Below, piece after piece: positions 25,194 through 36,869 of a stretch of 64,000 bases of DNA (within the stretch, counting starts at the first letter, position 1; every line of letters begins with the position of its first letter). Below the pieces are notes generated by a model that saw only the letters and a program-made list of their open reading frames with translations, was not told the origin of the DNA and did no database searches. Source of the stretch: Collinsella sp. (GTDB taxonomy: Bacteria > Actinomycetota > Coriobacteriia > Coriobacteriales > Coriobacteriaceae); the NCBI GenBank assembly GCA_018368345.1, contig JAGZEK010000008.1, positions 1-64,000 on the forward strand, in the 5' to 3' direction. The position numbers and the translations under genes were made by a program.

Positions 25194-26585
25194 CTACGCC
25201 GTCAACGGCGCCGGCTCATGCGGCTCGCCGTTTAGCTCGACGATAACCTGCGTTCCCACGTCCTCCTGGGACTCCACGCGCATGCCGGAATCTTCTCCGT
25301 AAAAGAAATGGATGCGCTGAAGCACGTTGAAGAGCGCCAGGCCGCAACCTCGCTTGACGGAGCCGTCGGCGGTAATGCTCTCGGGCTCCTCTCGGCGATG
25401 TTGCTCAAACAGATGCGCGCAGACTTCTTCGCTCATACCGATGCCGTCATCTTCGACGATGATCTCCAAGCCGTCATCGGTCTCAAAAGCCCTAACACGA
25501 ATAGAAAGCGGCTCGGTCTCGCGCTGCGCATGCTTGATACAGTTTTCGAGCAGCGGCTGCAAAATAAACGGCGGCACCAGGCTGTCGCGCACCTCAAAGT
25601 CGATGTCGACCGAAACGCGCAGACGGCCGTCGCCATACCGGGCCTGCATAAGATTGATATAGCGAGTGCCCTGTTCTACCTCGTGCTCGAGCGTGGTGAG
25701 CGTATCGGAATCAGAAAGCGTCTGACGATAGTAATTGGAAAAGTCGATCAGCAGCGATCGCGCCTTGTCGGGCTCGGTTCGAACGAGCGACACGATGGTG
25801 CTGATGGTGTTAAACAGAAAATGAGGATCGACCTGCGATTGCAAGGCGCGCAGCTCCACGCGGGCCGTGAGCTCGTCCTGGCGCTCGAGCTCAAAGCTCG
25901 CAAGCTGCGTGGAAATGAGGTCGGCAAAGCCCGAGGCAAGCGCCGTCTGGCGCATATCGATGCTGCTCAAACGGGGATAATACAGCTCGAGCGTGCCCAC
26001 GCAATGCCCGCGCACGGTAAGCGGTGCGACAATACCGGCGCGCAGACGCGGAAAGTAGCCACCCGTCTCATTGGAGGCGTCGCGCGAAAACACACTCTGC
26101 TCGCCCGTCTCAATCACGTTGAGTGTGGTCTTGAGCACCACTGGAGTGCCGGCAGGGCACTTTGCCGAGTCCTCGCCCCAGCTTGCCAGCACCTGCTTGC
26201 CGTCGGTAAAGCAGATGGCAGAGGCGATGGTCTCGGACAGGATGATTTTAGAGGCGCCCAGGGCCGCTTCGGGCGTAAGACCACGCGACGTGTAGGCGAA
26301 TATTTTTGATGCGATGGCAAGCGTACGGTCGGTTGCGCTCGATGTGAGGTCGTCGGGAACCACAAAGACATACGAGAAGAAAAAGCACAGCATGACCAAG
26401 CCGGCAATGACGACAACGCCTGGAACGGGATTGGGATTATCGGTTAAATCCCAGATAAGCAGCAGGATAAGCGCCGGAACGACAATACCGAGCAGGATGG
26501 CCTGGACCACATGCTGGGCCGTACGAAAGACCTTGGTAGAGTTGTAGCTCTTGCCCAGAATCAGCCTGTTGATATCAACCGTCAT
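25194..26585 (-). CDS. LytS-type sensor histidine kinase (pair 2)
   Basis: A 463-residue kinase with the same plan as the one at 19193. Two membrane helices lie in residues 25-75 (AILLGIVVPALILLLIWDL; VVVIAGLVMLCFFFSYVFVV), then a GAF-like sensor with ASAICFTDGKQVLASWGEDS, then the phosphoacceptor region LQSQVDPHFLFNTISTIVSL and ATPase motifs ILQPLLENCIKHAQ and VEDDGIGMSEE. The start is uncertain: ATG at 26585 (MTVDINRL) fits the family, but its purine run AAAAGGGG abuts the codon with no spacer; in-frame starts to 26654 exist. It sits within the terminator region of the amidohydrolase gene. Confidence 0.88.
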   Translation of the reverse strand: MTVDINRLILGKSYNSTKVFRTAQHVVQAILLGIVVPALILLLIWDLTDNPNPVPGVVVIAGLVMLCFFFSYVFVVPDDLTSSATDRTLAIASKIFAYTSRGLTPEAALGASKIILSETIASAICFTDGKQVLASWGEDSAKCPAGTPVVLKTTLNVIETGEQSVFSRDASNETGGYFPRLRAGIVAPLTVRGHCVGTLELYYPRLSSIDMRQTALASGFADLISTQLASFELERQDELTARVELRALQSQVDPHFLFNTISTIVSLVRTEPDKARSLLIDFSNYYRQTLSDSDTLTTLEHEVEQGTRYINLMQARYGDGRLRVSVDIDFEVRDSLVPPFILQPLLENCIKHAQRETEPLSIRVRAFETDDGLEIIVEDDGIGMSEEVCAHLFEQHRREEPESITADGSVKRGCGLALFNVLQRIHFFYGEDSGMRVESQEDVGTQVIVELNGEPHEPAPLTA

Positions 26586-26616
26586 CCCCTTTTGACCATC
26601 GTACCCATAGCAATAA

Positions 26617-26638
26617 AGAGGGCCGCAAGCGACCCTCT
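26617..26638 (-). terminator. Terminator after the amidohydrolase gene
   Basis: On the minus strand AGAGGGTCGC and GCGGCCCTCT pair (one mismatch) and TTTATTG follows. It lies about 60 nt past the amidohydrolase stop and 32 nt before the LytS start codon. Confidence 0.75.
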
Positions 26639-26696
26639 CCATTGCATTATGCAATCAAATACTGTGTTTTACATCCAGCCATCGATGAACGGTAGC

Positions 26697-27974
26697 TTAG
26701 GCGCTGTATTTGTTGGCCTCGCCAAAGGTGCCAGCCTCGACAATCCAGCCGTCCTTCATAATGACGTCCATGTTGTCGGTGTTGAGCACGTGAATGTCGG
26801 CGGCGACGTCACCGTTGACGACCAGCAGGTCGGCGCACTTGCCGGCCTCGATGGAACCGGTCTCGTCCTCGATGTGGCACATCTTGGCACCGTTGAGGGT
26901 AGCGCAGGTGATGGTCTCGACCGGGGTGAAGCCGATCTTGTCGACGAACTCGTACATCTCCTCGATGGAGCAGTTGCCGTAGGGGGTAACAAAGGAGAAG
27001 GAGTCGGAGCCGATCGTCATGACGACGCCGCGCTTCTTGGCCTCGCGCAGGCAGTCGTAGTTGCGCTGGAGCTCCTTCTCGACCAGGGTGCCCTCGTACT
27101 TGTCGTGCAGCTCGGGGACGTAGACGGGCGGATAGGTGGCGTACCAGGTGGGCAGGAAGGCGATCGTCGGGGTGAAGAAGGTGCCCTGCTCGGCCATGAG
27201 GTCCATGGTGCGCTCATCGATATCGAAGCCGTGGATCAGCTGCTCGCAGCCAAAGCGGACGGAATCGTAGGCAGCGGCGTGGTTGTTGTAGCAGTGGCTC
27301 CACACGGGGATGCCGACCATCTTGGCCTCTTCGATCACGGCCTGGATCTCCTCGGAGCAGTAGTGCTGGTCGCGACCGGAGTCCCAGCGCCAGATGCCGC
27401 CACCGGTAGCCCAGATCTTGATGGCATCGGGGTTCTCGCGCAGGCGACGACGGACGGCCTTACGCAGATCCCAAGGACCGTCGACCTGGTCGCCCCAGGG
27501 GTGGGAGTCCTTGTTGAGCTCCTGGGTGCAGTGGTGGGAGTCACCGTGGCCGGCAACGCGGCAGAAGCCGAGGCCAGTGGCCAAAACGCGCGGGCCCTTG
27601 AAAACGCCCTTGTCGATGCAGTCGCGGATCTGGATACCAAAGCGGCCGATCTCGCAGACGGTGGTGAGGCCGTGGGTGAGGCAGTCGTAGGCCTGCTTGA
27701 CGGCGACAGCCTGCTTCTCGAGGAGCGGCTGCATGACCCAGTCGGTATCATCGTCGGTCAGGTTGCCCGAGAAGTGCAGGTGGGTGTCGATCAGGCCGGG
27801 AAGGACGGTCTTGCCGGCGGCGTCGATAACCTCAACGCCCTCGGGAAGGTCCTGCATGACACCGGCGTACTCGATCTTGCCGTTGTCGTCGACGAGAACG
27901 AGGGAGTTCTCGACCGGCTCGGCACCGGTACCGTCGATGAGCTTGCCGCCAACGATTGCATACTTAGTGGACAT
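26697..27974 (-). CDS. Metal-dependent amidohydrolase (imidazolonepropionase/prolidase-like)
   Basis: A 425-residue TIM-barrel hydrolase. The metal site is visible: VLPGLIDTHLHFSGN (HxH), a Lys in NPDAIKIWATGG that is the likely carboxylated or bridging residue, VWSHCYNN (His), LIHGFDID (His) and MTIGSDSFSF (Asp). The family cleaves cyclic or peptide amide bonds, for example Xaa-Pro dipeptides or imidazolone rings; the substrate is not clear. The C-terminus closes the small beta-sandwich (GKCADLLVVNGDV). GGAGGA lies 4 nt before the ATG. It follows an amino-acid permease gene on the same strand, so the pair probably imports and hydrolyses an amino-acid derivative. Confidence 0.9.
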   Translation of the reverse strand: MSTKYAIVGGKLIDGTGAEPVENSLVLVDDNGKIEYAGVMQDLPEGVEVIDAAGKTVLPGLIDTHLHFSGNLTDDDTDWVMQPLLEKQAVAVKQAYDCLTHGLTTVCEIGRFGIQIRDCIDKGVFKGPRVLATGLGFCRVAGHGDSHHCTQELNKDSHPWGDQVDGPWDLRKAVRRRLRENPDAIKIWATGGGIWRWDSGRDQHYCSEEIQAVIEEAKMVGIPVWSHCYNNHAAAYDSVRFGCEQLIHGFDIDERTMDLMAEQGTFFTPTIAFLPTWYATYPPVYVPELHDKYEGTLVEKELQRNYDCLREAKKRGVVMTIGSDSFSFVTPYGNCSIEEMYEFVDKIGFTPVETITCATLNGAKMCHIEDETGSIEAGKCADLLVVNGDVAADIHVLNTDNMDVIMKDGWIVEAGTFGEANKYSA

Positions 27975-28057
27975 GGTTCCTCCTTATGGATCCATATTGC
28001 GGGCGAGGCCGTGTTGGGTTAAGGCCTCACAAAGCTACCCAAGTGGTGCCAGGTTCG

Positions 28058-28084
28058 GTGCGCGGAAGAGAGGGTCCCGCGCAC
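28058..28084 (-). terminator. Hairpin between the permease and amidohydrolase genes
   Basis: GTGCGCGG (28058-28065) pairs with CCGCGCAC (28077-28084). It has no T-tract on the minus strand, so it is more likely a processing or mRNA-stability structure within the operon than a full terminator. Confidence 0.45.
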
Positions 28085-28105
28085 CCGATCCGCCCCGGCT
28101 CGGCG

Positions 28106-29557
28106 TTACTTTTTGCGGGAATTGGTGAAAGCCATGAGGGCCAGGCCAATAGCCAACCAGCCGATCACGATGCTCCACTCCACCATGTTGAGGGAGGCGG
28201 GAGAGAACGGAATCACGAGCAGGCCGATGATGACGGCGCAGGCAGCAACAGCGAGACTGATGCCAAACTTGCCGCCGGGCACCTCGTAGGGACGAGGCAG
28301 GTCGGGCTCGGTAAAGCGCATGCGCAGGCAAGCGAGGGCGACCATGCCGCAGGAGAAGATGAAGGCGAGAGCCGACACGTTGGTCAGAGGGATGAGCATG
28401 TTCTTGCCCAGGAACGGACCGACGACGGTGATGACGGCCAGAACGACGCAGGCGAGCTTGGGAGCGCCGGAGCTGGGATCGACCTCGGCGAACTTCTCGG
28501 GCAGCTGGCCCTTGCGGCCCATGGCGAGCATGATGCGGCTCGTGGCGCCGTAGAAGGAGTTCATCGGGCCCATGGGTCCAAGCGTGGCGATGACGAGCAT
28601 GGCCAGGTACAGGAGCATGTTGATGCCCTTGAGGCAGGCAAGCGCGGGAACCGGGCTCTTAACAAACTCATGCCAGTCGAGGATGGTGCCGAACGAGTAG
28701 ATGCAGACCATGTAGAAGCCGCCGGCGGCCAGCAGGGCCAGGGAGATGATCTTGCCGAACTTGTTCCAGTTGAGGCCCTCGGCTGCTTCCTCAGCCTGCT
28801 GAGGAATGGTGTCGAAGCCGGCGTAGAAGAACGGGGTCAAAACCAGGACCGACACGATGCCGGCGAACAGGCTGGTGCCCTCGGTAGCGGGCTTGCCGCC
28901 GCCAGCACCGGTGACCTGGGAGAACACGGGCATGGCGTGTTCCGGCGAACCGGTGAACAGCGAGACGCCCATGGCGAGCAGCATGCCGCAGAGCAGGGCC
29001 TTGGTCAGGAAGGCCTGGAGCTTGGCGGCCGAGCTGGCACCGCGGAAGTTGAGGAAGATGACGTAGGCTGCAAAGCCGAGCGCGATCAGCGTCGGGAACA
29101 GGTAAACGTCAGCGCCCAGGATGGTGTAGAGCTTGACGGCGCGCAGCCACTCAAGACCGGGCAGGCTGCCGAACATCTCGGACACGAGAGTCGAGATGGC
29201 GATGGCCTCCCACGGGCACAGGATGCCGTTGCCCAGGGCCAAAAGCCATCCGGTGATGTAGCTCAGCGTACGGCCAAAGCTACGATCGACATACTCGACG
29301 ATGCCGCCCGAGATGGGGATAGCAGCCGTGAGCTCACCGAAAACAGCTCCGACGGGCACGAGGAAGATCGCGCCCACGAGGAATGCGATCATAGCGGGAA
29401 CGGGACCGCCGCCCACGACCATCCAGTCGCCGACCTGCAGAACCCAACCGGTACCGATGATGGCACCGAAACCGATGGTAAAGAAGTTCCAGAGCGAGAG
29501 TGTTTTCTTCATGCCACCGTTACCCTCGACTGCAACTTCTGCGTTCTTGTCCGCCAT
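28106..29557 (-). CDS. APC-superfamily amino-acid permease
   Basis: A 483-residue inner-membrane transporter with about twelve helices. Family hallmarks are the unwound first helix IGFGAIIGTGWVLQVGDWM, FGELTAAIPISGGIVEYVDR in helix 2-3 and FFYAGFDTIPQQAEEA in helix 6. It probably exchanges or symports an amino acid. The ATG at 29557 (MADKNAEV) has a strong GGAAAGGAGGGG 4 nt upstream; an extended open frame of 99 codons upstream is rejected. The amidohydrolase follows after 131 bp on the same strand. Confidence 0.92.
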   Translation of the reverse strand: MADKNAEVAVEGNGGMKKTLSLWNFFTIGFGAIIGTGWVLQVGDWMVVGGGPVPAMIAFLVGAIFLVPVGAVFGELTAAIPISGGIVEYVDRSFGRTLSYITGWLLALGNGILCPWEAIAISTLVSEMFGSLPGLEWLRAVKLYTILGADVYLFPTLIALGFAAYVIFLNFRGASSAAKLQAFLTKALLCGMLLAMGVSLFTGSPEHAMPVFSQVTGAGGGKPATEGTSLFAGIVSVLVLTPFFYAGFDTIPQQAEEAAEGLNWNKFGKIISLALLAAGGFYMVCIYSFGTILDWHEFVKSPVPALACLKGINMLLYLAMLVIATLGPMGPMNSFYGATSRIMLAMGRKGQLPEKFAEVDPSSGAPKLACVVLAVITVVGPFLGKNMLIPLTNVSALAFIFSCGMVALACLRMRFTEPDLPRPYEVPGGKFGISLAVAACAVIIGLLVIPFSPASLNMVEWSIVIGWLAIGLALMAFTNSRKK

Positions 29558-29912
29558 TGTTCCCCTCCTTTCCTTTTTGACGCCCCTTGGCGTCACCCCT
29601 TGCGCAGCCTGTTTTGCCGCGCGCTTTAATTTCGTGGCTTTAAGATACGGCCTTGGCACAGCAACGCCGCTTGTGGCTCGACCGAAGGCAGAACTGTAAA
29701 ACGAGCGGCGCCGTTTTTGGGACGAACGGCGGAAGATGTCATTCGTCTTGGACGCTTTCATCTTGTCTGCTTTTGAAGACCTGTTGCCGTGACGCTTGGC
29801 GCGCGGCGCGGCAACGTTCATACCATTTGTCAGGCTTTTGGCGCACATGCCCATGTGTCGTGCATCTTTTTATGTAGGATAGACAGGTTACACATGAGGC
29901 AAGGTGATTCGA
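29558..29912. promoter_or_regulatory. Divergent regulatory gap: permease operon and C39-like gene
   Basis: About 350 bp without a gene between divergent starts. A palindrome TGACGCCCCTTGGCGTCA (29578-29595) lies in the permease leader just before its ribosome-binding site and could bind a regulator. For the + strand gene a TAGGAT (about 29875-29880) could serve as -10, but no convincing -35 was found. CAAGGTG, 6 nt before 29913, is the + strand ribosome-binding site. Confidence 0.45.
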
Positions 29913-30914
29913 ATGGCATACGGATACAATGACGGCGACCAACGGCCACAAAGCGTGCGCCTTGCCGGCCGCACCACGCCAACGCCCAGAAGCACCTCCG
30001 ACAACGACAGCCCGCAGCGCCCCCAAGAGCAGCTCGGGGCTTCTTCGCGGCAACAAAGCCGTACCGTGCAGCAGTCAGACCGCATGAGTACGAGCACACG
30101 CCAACGCCAGACCGACACATCGCAGCCACGCCGCTACGATCGCCGTAAGACCGACTACTACGTTAAGCGCTCCTTTTCGCGACCTCAACGCGATCGCGGC
30201 AATTCCGCCCCTCACCCCGCGTCGCACATCACAAGCCACGCGCTTCCGGCCCGCCGCCTACGCCTTGTGTTTTGCTCCATCGCCGCCTGCCTCGTCTTTG
30301 TGTTTTTGGGATCCTGTATCTCCCACGGATCAGCCGGTCTTGAGCCCACTGCCGAGGACAAGCTGCTTAAAGCTCCCGTCGCGCCCGGCTACTCATTTGC
30401 CTTTTCGACCCCGCGCTCGCAATGGCAGGCCGGCACCATGCCCCACATCTACCAAATTGACCCCGCATGGTCGGAGCTGCCCTATGCCGGTGGCACTATT
30501 CGCGAAAACGCTTGCGGTCCCACTTGCCTCACCATGGTCTATATCTTTAAGACCGGCCATACCGATAAGACGCCGGCCGATATATGCGCACTGGCCGAAG
30601 CCGGCAACTACGCCCCCACTGGTGCCACCGAGTGGTCGTTTATGACAAGCGGTGCGTGGCAGCTGGGGCTCAACGGAACACAGCTCTATAACGATCGCGA
30701 ATCGATTACCCAAGCACTTCGCTCGGGTGCGCCCGTCATCGCCGCAGTGCGCCCCGGCACGTTTACCAACGTAGGCCACTATATCGTGCTCCACGGCATC
30801 GACGATGCCAACCAGATTGGCGTCTACGACCCCAACTCGGCCAGCCGCAGCGCCCGCCGCTGGGGCGTCGTAGAGGTCCTCAACGAAGTCGAAGCCATGT
30901 GGGCCTACCACTAG
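29913..30914 (+). CDS. Membrane-anchored C39-like cysteine peptidase-domain protein
   Basis: A 333-residue protein with three parts. Residues 1-110 are hydrophilic, basic and rich in Gln/Arg/Thr (low complexity). One membrane helix follows (LRLVFCSIAACLVFVFLGSC), then an outside domain from about residue 170. This resembles the peptidase C39-like family: NACGPTCLTMVYIF supplies the catalytic Cys, GHYIVLHGIDDAN the His and VYDPNSASRS the Asp/Asn. Such domains cleave peptides at or outside the membrane. No ABC transporter is fused or adjacent, so a bacteriocin-export role is unlikely. ATG 29913 is preferred over GTG 29904. The stop lies at the edge of a long inverted repeat. Confidence 0.8.
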   Translation: MAYGYNDGDQRPQSVRLAGRTTPTPRSTSDNDSPQRPQEQLGASSRQQSRTVQQSDRMSTSTRQRQTDTSQPRRYDRRKTDYYVKRSFSRPQRDRGNSAPHPASHITSHALPARRLRLVFCSIAACLVFVFLGSCISHGSAGLEPTAEDKLLKAPVAPGYSFAFSTPRSQWQAGTMPHIYQIDPAWSELPYAGGTIRENACGPTCLTMVYIFKTGHTDKTPADICALAEAGNYAPTGATEWSFMTSGAWQLGLNGTQLYNDRESITQALRSGAPVIAAVRPGTFTNVGHYIVLHGIDDANQIGVYDPNSASRSARRWGVVEVLNEVEAMWAYH

Positions 30915-31154
30915 TCATTGGGCACTCATTGGGGACAGACTTAAATGAGTGCCCCAGACTGCCCGGAACTGCCGGCACGGAAGGCGCATCCCGCTTTGAA
31001 GTTCGATAGCGGGATGCGCTTTCCGTTAGCGGCCCGCTTGGGAAACTGAGAGCCACTTTTCGGCATATTTCCGGGATGCATTTTCCGGTTGAGGGCCTCA
31101 AAGGAAACTGCACCCGTTTTGGACTACTCATTTAAGTCTGTCCCCAATGACTAG
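30911..31154. repeat. Inverted repeat joining convergent C39-like and carbamate kinase ends
   Basis: Right arm ACTCATTTAAGTCTGTCCCC plus AATGACTAG (31126-31154) is the complement of CTAGTCATTGGG...GACAGACTTAAATGAGT (30911-30950), where the left arm carries a 12-nt insertion repeating CACTCATTGGGG. The loop holds a strong hairpin GGAAGGCGCATCCCGCT (30979-30995) with AGCGGGATGCGCTTTCC (31008-31024). The left arm includes the stop codon of the + strand gene. It shares the word GGGGACAG with the repeat at 2131-2321. Confidence 0.72.
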
Positions 31155-31166
31155 GTGAATAGCAAA

Positions 31167-31197
31167 AGCCCCGCAGCCGGAGCGGACTGCGGGGCTC
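31167..31197 (-). terminator. Terminator after carbamate kinase
   Basis: AGCCCCGCAG (31167-31176) pairs with CTGCGGGGCT (31188-31197); the minus strand continues TTTTGCTATT. A second hairpin, GTGGGCGC/GCGCCCAC (31216-31239), lies between it and the stop codon. Confidence 0.87.
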
Positions 31198-31261
31198 ATG
31201 AAGAGAGGCTAGTTTGTGGGCGCCTTGCCTAGCGCCCACGAGAGAGGCAACAGAGTAGAGA

Positions 31262-32224
31262 CTACTCGTGGATGCGGGTACCGGAGAGGCCGGCCATGGT
31301 CTCGGCGGCCTTGTCCAGGGCGCCGATGATGCAGGTGCGGCCCTTGCGGGAACGGGCGAACTTGATGGCAGCGCGAACCTTGGGCTCCATGGAACCCTTG
31401 CCGAACTGGCCCTCGTCGGCCAGGCGCTCGGCCTCGTCGGCGGTGAGGTCCTCGAGCTCCTCCTGGTTGGGCTTGCCAAAGTTGATGGCGACATGCTCAA
31501 CGGCAGTCAGCAGGAACAGGACGTCGGCGTCGCAGTCCTCGGCCAGCAGCTCGCCGCCCAGGTCCTTGTCGATGACGGCGGGAACGCCCTTGTAGCAGCC
31601 CTTGTTCTCGTAGTCGCGGACGACGGGGATGCCGCCGCCACCGCAGGCGATGACGATGAACTCGTTGTCGAGCAGGTTGAGGATGGAGTCAGCCTCGACG
31701 ATCTTCTTGGGATCGGGGGAAGCGACGACGCGACGCCAACCGCGGCCGGAATCCTCGACGAAGACCTTGGAAGGATCCTCGGCCATGAACTCCTTGGCCT
31801 GCTCCTCGGTGTAGAAGGGGCCGATCGGCTTGGTCGGGTTCTTGAACGCGGGATCATCCGGGTCGCACTCGATCTGGGTGACGACGGTAGCGGCGTGCCA
31901 ACGCTTATAGCGCTTGTGCATCTCGCGGCCGATGCCCTGCTGCAGGTGATAACCAATGTAGCCCTGGGACATGGCGCCGCACTCGGGCAGCGGCATCTCG
32001 GGGGTACCGATGGCATCGTGGGCAGCGGCAAAGGCGTTCTGGATCATGCCGACCTGCGGGCCGTTGCCGTGGGTGATGATGATCTCGTTGCCCTGCTCGA
32101 TGAGACCGAGGAGAGCGTGGGCGGTGTTGCTCACGGCCTCGATCTGCTCGACGGGGTTGTTGCCGAGGGCGTTGCCGCCAAGGGCGACGACAATACGATC
32201 GGGCTTGCCAAGAGGCTTAGACAT
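31262..32224 (-). CDS. arcC: Carbamate kinase
   Basis: A 320-residue amino-acid-kinase-fold enzyme making ATP from carbamoyl phosphate and ADP, the last step of arginine, agmatine or purine-ring fermentation. Signatures: RIVVALGGNALGN near the N-terminus, IIITHGNGPQVGM for phosphate binding, FIVIACGGGGIPVV, VIDKDLGGELLA and a C-terminal GTRIHE. The ATG at 32224 (MSKPLGKP) has AAAGGA 8 nt upstream; 12 codons upstream are rejected. No ornithine carbamoyltransferase, arginine deiminase or antiporter gene is nearby, so its source of carbamoyl phosphate is encoded elsewhere. A long AT-rich leader precedes it. Confidence 0.95.
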   Translation of the reverse strand: MSKPLGKPDRIVVALGGNALGNNPVEQIEAVSNTAHALLGLIEQGNEIIITHGNGPQVGMIQNAFAAAHDAIGTPEMPLPECGAMSQGYIGYHLQQGIGREMHKRYKRWHAATVVTQIECDPDDPAFKNPTKPIGPFYTEEQAKEFMAEDPSKVFVEDSGRGWRRVVASPDPKKIVEADSILNLLDNEFIVIACGGGGIPVVRDYENKGCYKGVPAVIDKDLGGELLAEDCDADVLFLLTAVEHVAINFGKPNQEELEDLTADEAERLADEGQFGKGSMEPKVRAAIKFARSRKGRTCIIGALDKAAETMAGLSGTRIHE

Positions 32225-32743
32225 TGCTGGAATCCTTTCTGTAAAAGGCCTACAACCCATTAATAACCCGCGTCCGTGCGATACGCGAGTTTATTAAGGT
32301 TTATATTCTCTTTATCGCTCATTTTATTCATTTTGAAAATAGCGGAACGGTGAACGGTCGTTTTTATCCGCTCAGCGTACAGAACCCCAGCTCAGACATA
32401 TCTACGCCATTTACGTGCAACTTTATTTAAATGCAGCGAGGATTATGTCGGATTATGCAAACTACATCTCTGCTAAACACAAAACGGACAGCGCAATATC
32501 TTACTCGCACTATACGAGATTCTATGCACTTATAAGTTGAGTATGCACCCCTGCAAAAACAAGGGGCTTTTCATCCAGCATAAGGAATAAAGAAGAGCTC
32601 CGAAAAGGCGGCAACAGCCAAGTCCCCCATCTATCTCCAAAGTGGCGCGAGGTTTCGCGGCAAAGCCGCGAAACAGCGAAGGGGACAAAAGCCCCCACAA
32701 CCACGTCTTTCATCCGCCCACACAATCCGAGGACGTAGTCGTA
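32225..32743. other. AT-rich non-coding region between nifJ and arcC
   Basis: About 520 bp upstream of arcC. The first 300 bp are markedly more AT-rich than the rest of the window (for example around 32285-32340 and 32401-32470) and probably carry the arcC promoter and a long leader. Nearer nifJ is a hairpin GTTTCGCGGC-AAA-GCCGCGAAAC (32652-32674). A possible 93-codon frame on the minus strand (32522-32803) overlaps this hairpin and the nifJ terminator repeat and is not accepted as a gene. Confidence 0.5.
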
Positions 32744-32868
32744 GCAGGATCTGAGGGCTAACCTTCGCGGACACTCCGCAGGACAAAAGAACCCCCGCCG
32801 CACGTAGTGCGCAGCGGGGGTTCTTTCATGTCCGAGAACGTCCGCGAAGGTCAGCCCTCAGATCCTGC
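32744..32868. repeat. Inverted repeat enclosing the nifJ terminator
   Basis: 29-bp arms 32744-32772 and 32840-32868 (GCAGGATCTGAGGGCT and on, to CTTCGCGGAC) pair with one mismatch. They wrap around an ordinary terminator at 32788-32824. The design, an outer long stem with an inner terminator at a gene 3' end, matches the elements at 2131-2321 and 30911-31154, although the sequences differ. Confidence 0.75.
32788..32824 (-). terminator. nifJ terminator
   Basis: AGAACCCCCGC (32788-32798) and GCGGGGGTTCT (32814-32824), a perfect 11-bp stem whose 15-nt loop region pairs further (GCAC/GTGC). The minus strand continues TTTGTCC. Confidence 0.9.
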
Positions 32869-32878
32869 GGTGGGAGAC

Positions 32879-36418
<3,540 letters not shown>

Positions 36419-36869
36419 ATACCCCTCTCCTCTCATATAGGTATACAGGCCCCGGCGATCGCCGGGATGTTGGCGTGATGGGATTTACGCTGTTGCTTCC
36501 AATCATCTGGCAGGCAGGCTCAGCAGCAGGTACGTGGCGTGGAGAGAAGACATGCCGAGGCGAGGGACAGCTGATGCGCCCCACAGACCCGACCGCCCGT
36601 CTTGCACATGACCGAGCGCCGCAAAGGCCGCATGCCGGATGCTCCCGGGCACGCCCCGGCGATGGGAAGCGCCCGCAACGGAAATCCGCATGCGGGTTTA
36701 TTGTACCCCGCCTTCAAGTGTAATTTCGGCAAATATAGGCGGGCGGTAAAGGTTTACCTTGGGTGACTGCCAAGGGCCAAAATGGTCCCTCCATCCCCGG
36801 GCGACTGGCTCTGGCGCGCCAAGGAGTGTCCCAAAGTGCCGGCAGGAAAGGAACGTCCCTATCTGCCGG
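36419..36869. promoter_or_regulatory. nifJ leader and non-coding gap
   Basis: About 450 bp without a supported gene. A perfect 16-bp palindrome CCCGGCGATCGCCGGG (36451-36466) lies 33 nt before the nifJ start codon, suited to an operator or leader hairpin; TATACC sits between them. Near the far end GCCGGCAG (36838-36845) pairs with CTGCCGGC (36863-36870), overlapping the stop of the FHA gene and serving as its possible 3' hairpin. The word GGAACGTCCC inside that loop also occurs at 81-90 and, as GAACGTCCCC, at 60942-60951. Confidence 0.5.

Noticed and set aside
29558..29903. A riboswitch upstream of the permease operon
   Set aside because: Only a simple palindrome is visible; no known riboswitch core or alternative terminator could be drawn.
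32522..32803. A 93-codon frame downstream of nifJ
   Set aside because: It runs through the nifJ terminator repeat and another hairpin, lacks a ribosome-binding site and is Arg/Phe/Cys-biased. It may be a repeat-encoded shadow.
36475..36723. An 82-codon frame in the nifJ upstream gap
   Set aside because: No ribosome-binding site, no family resemblance, Arg/Pro-rich composition typical of chance frames in GC-rich DNA.
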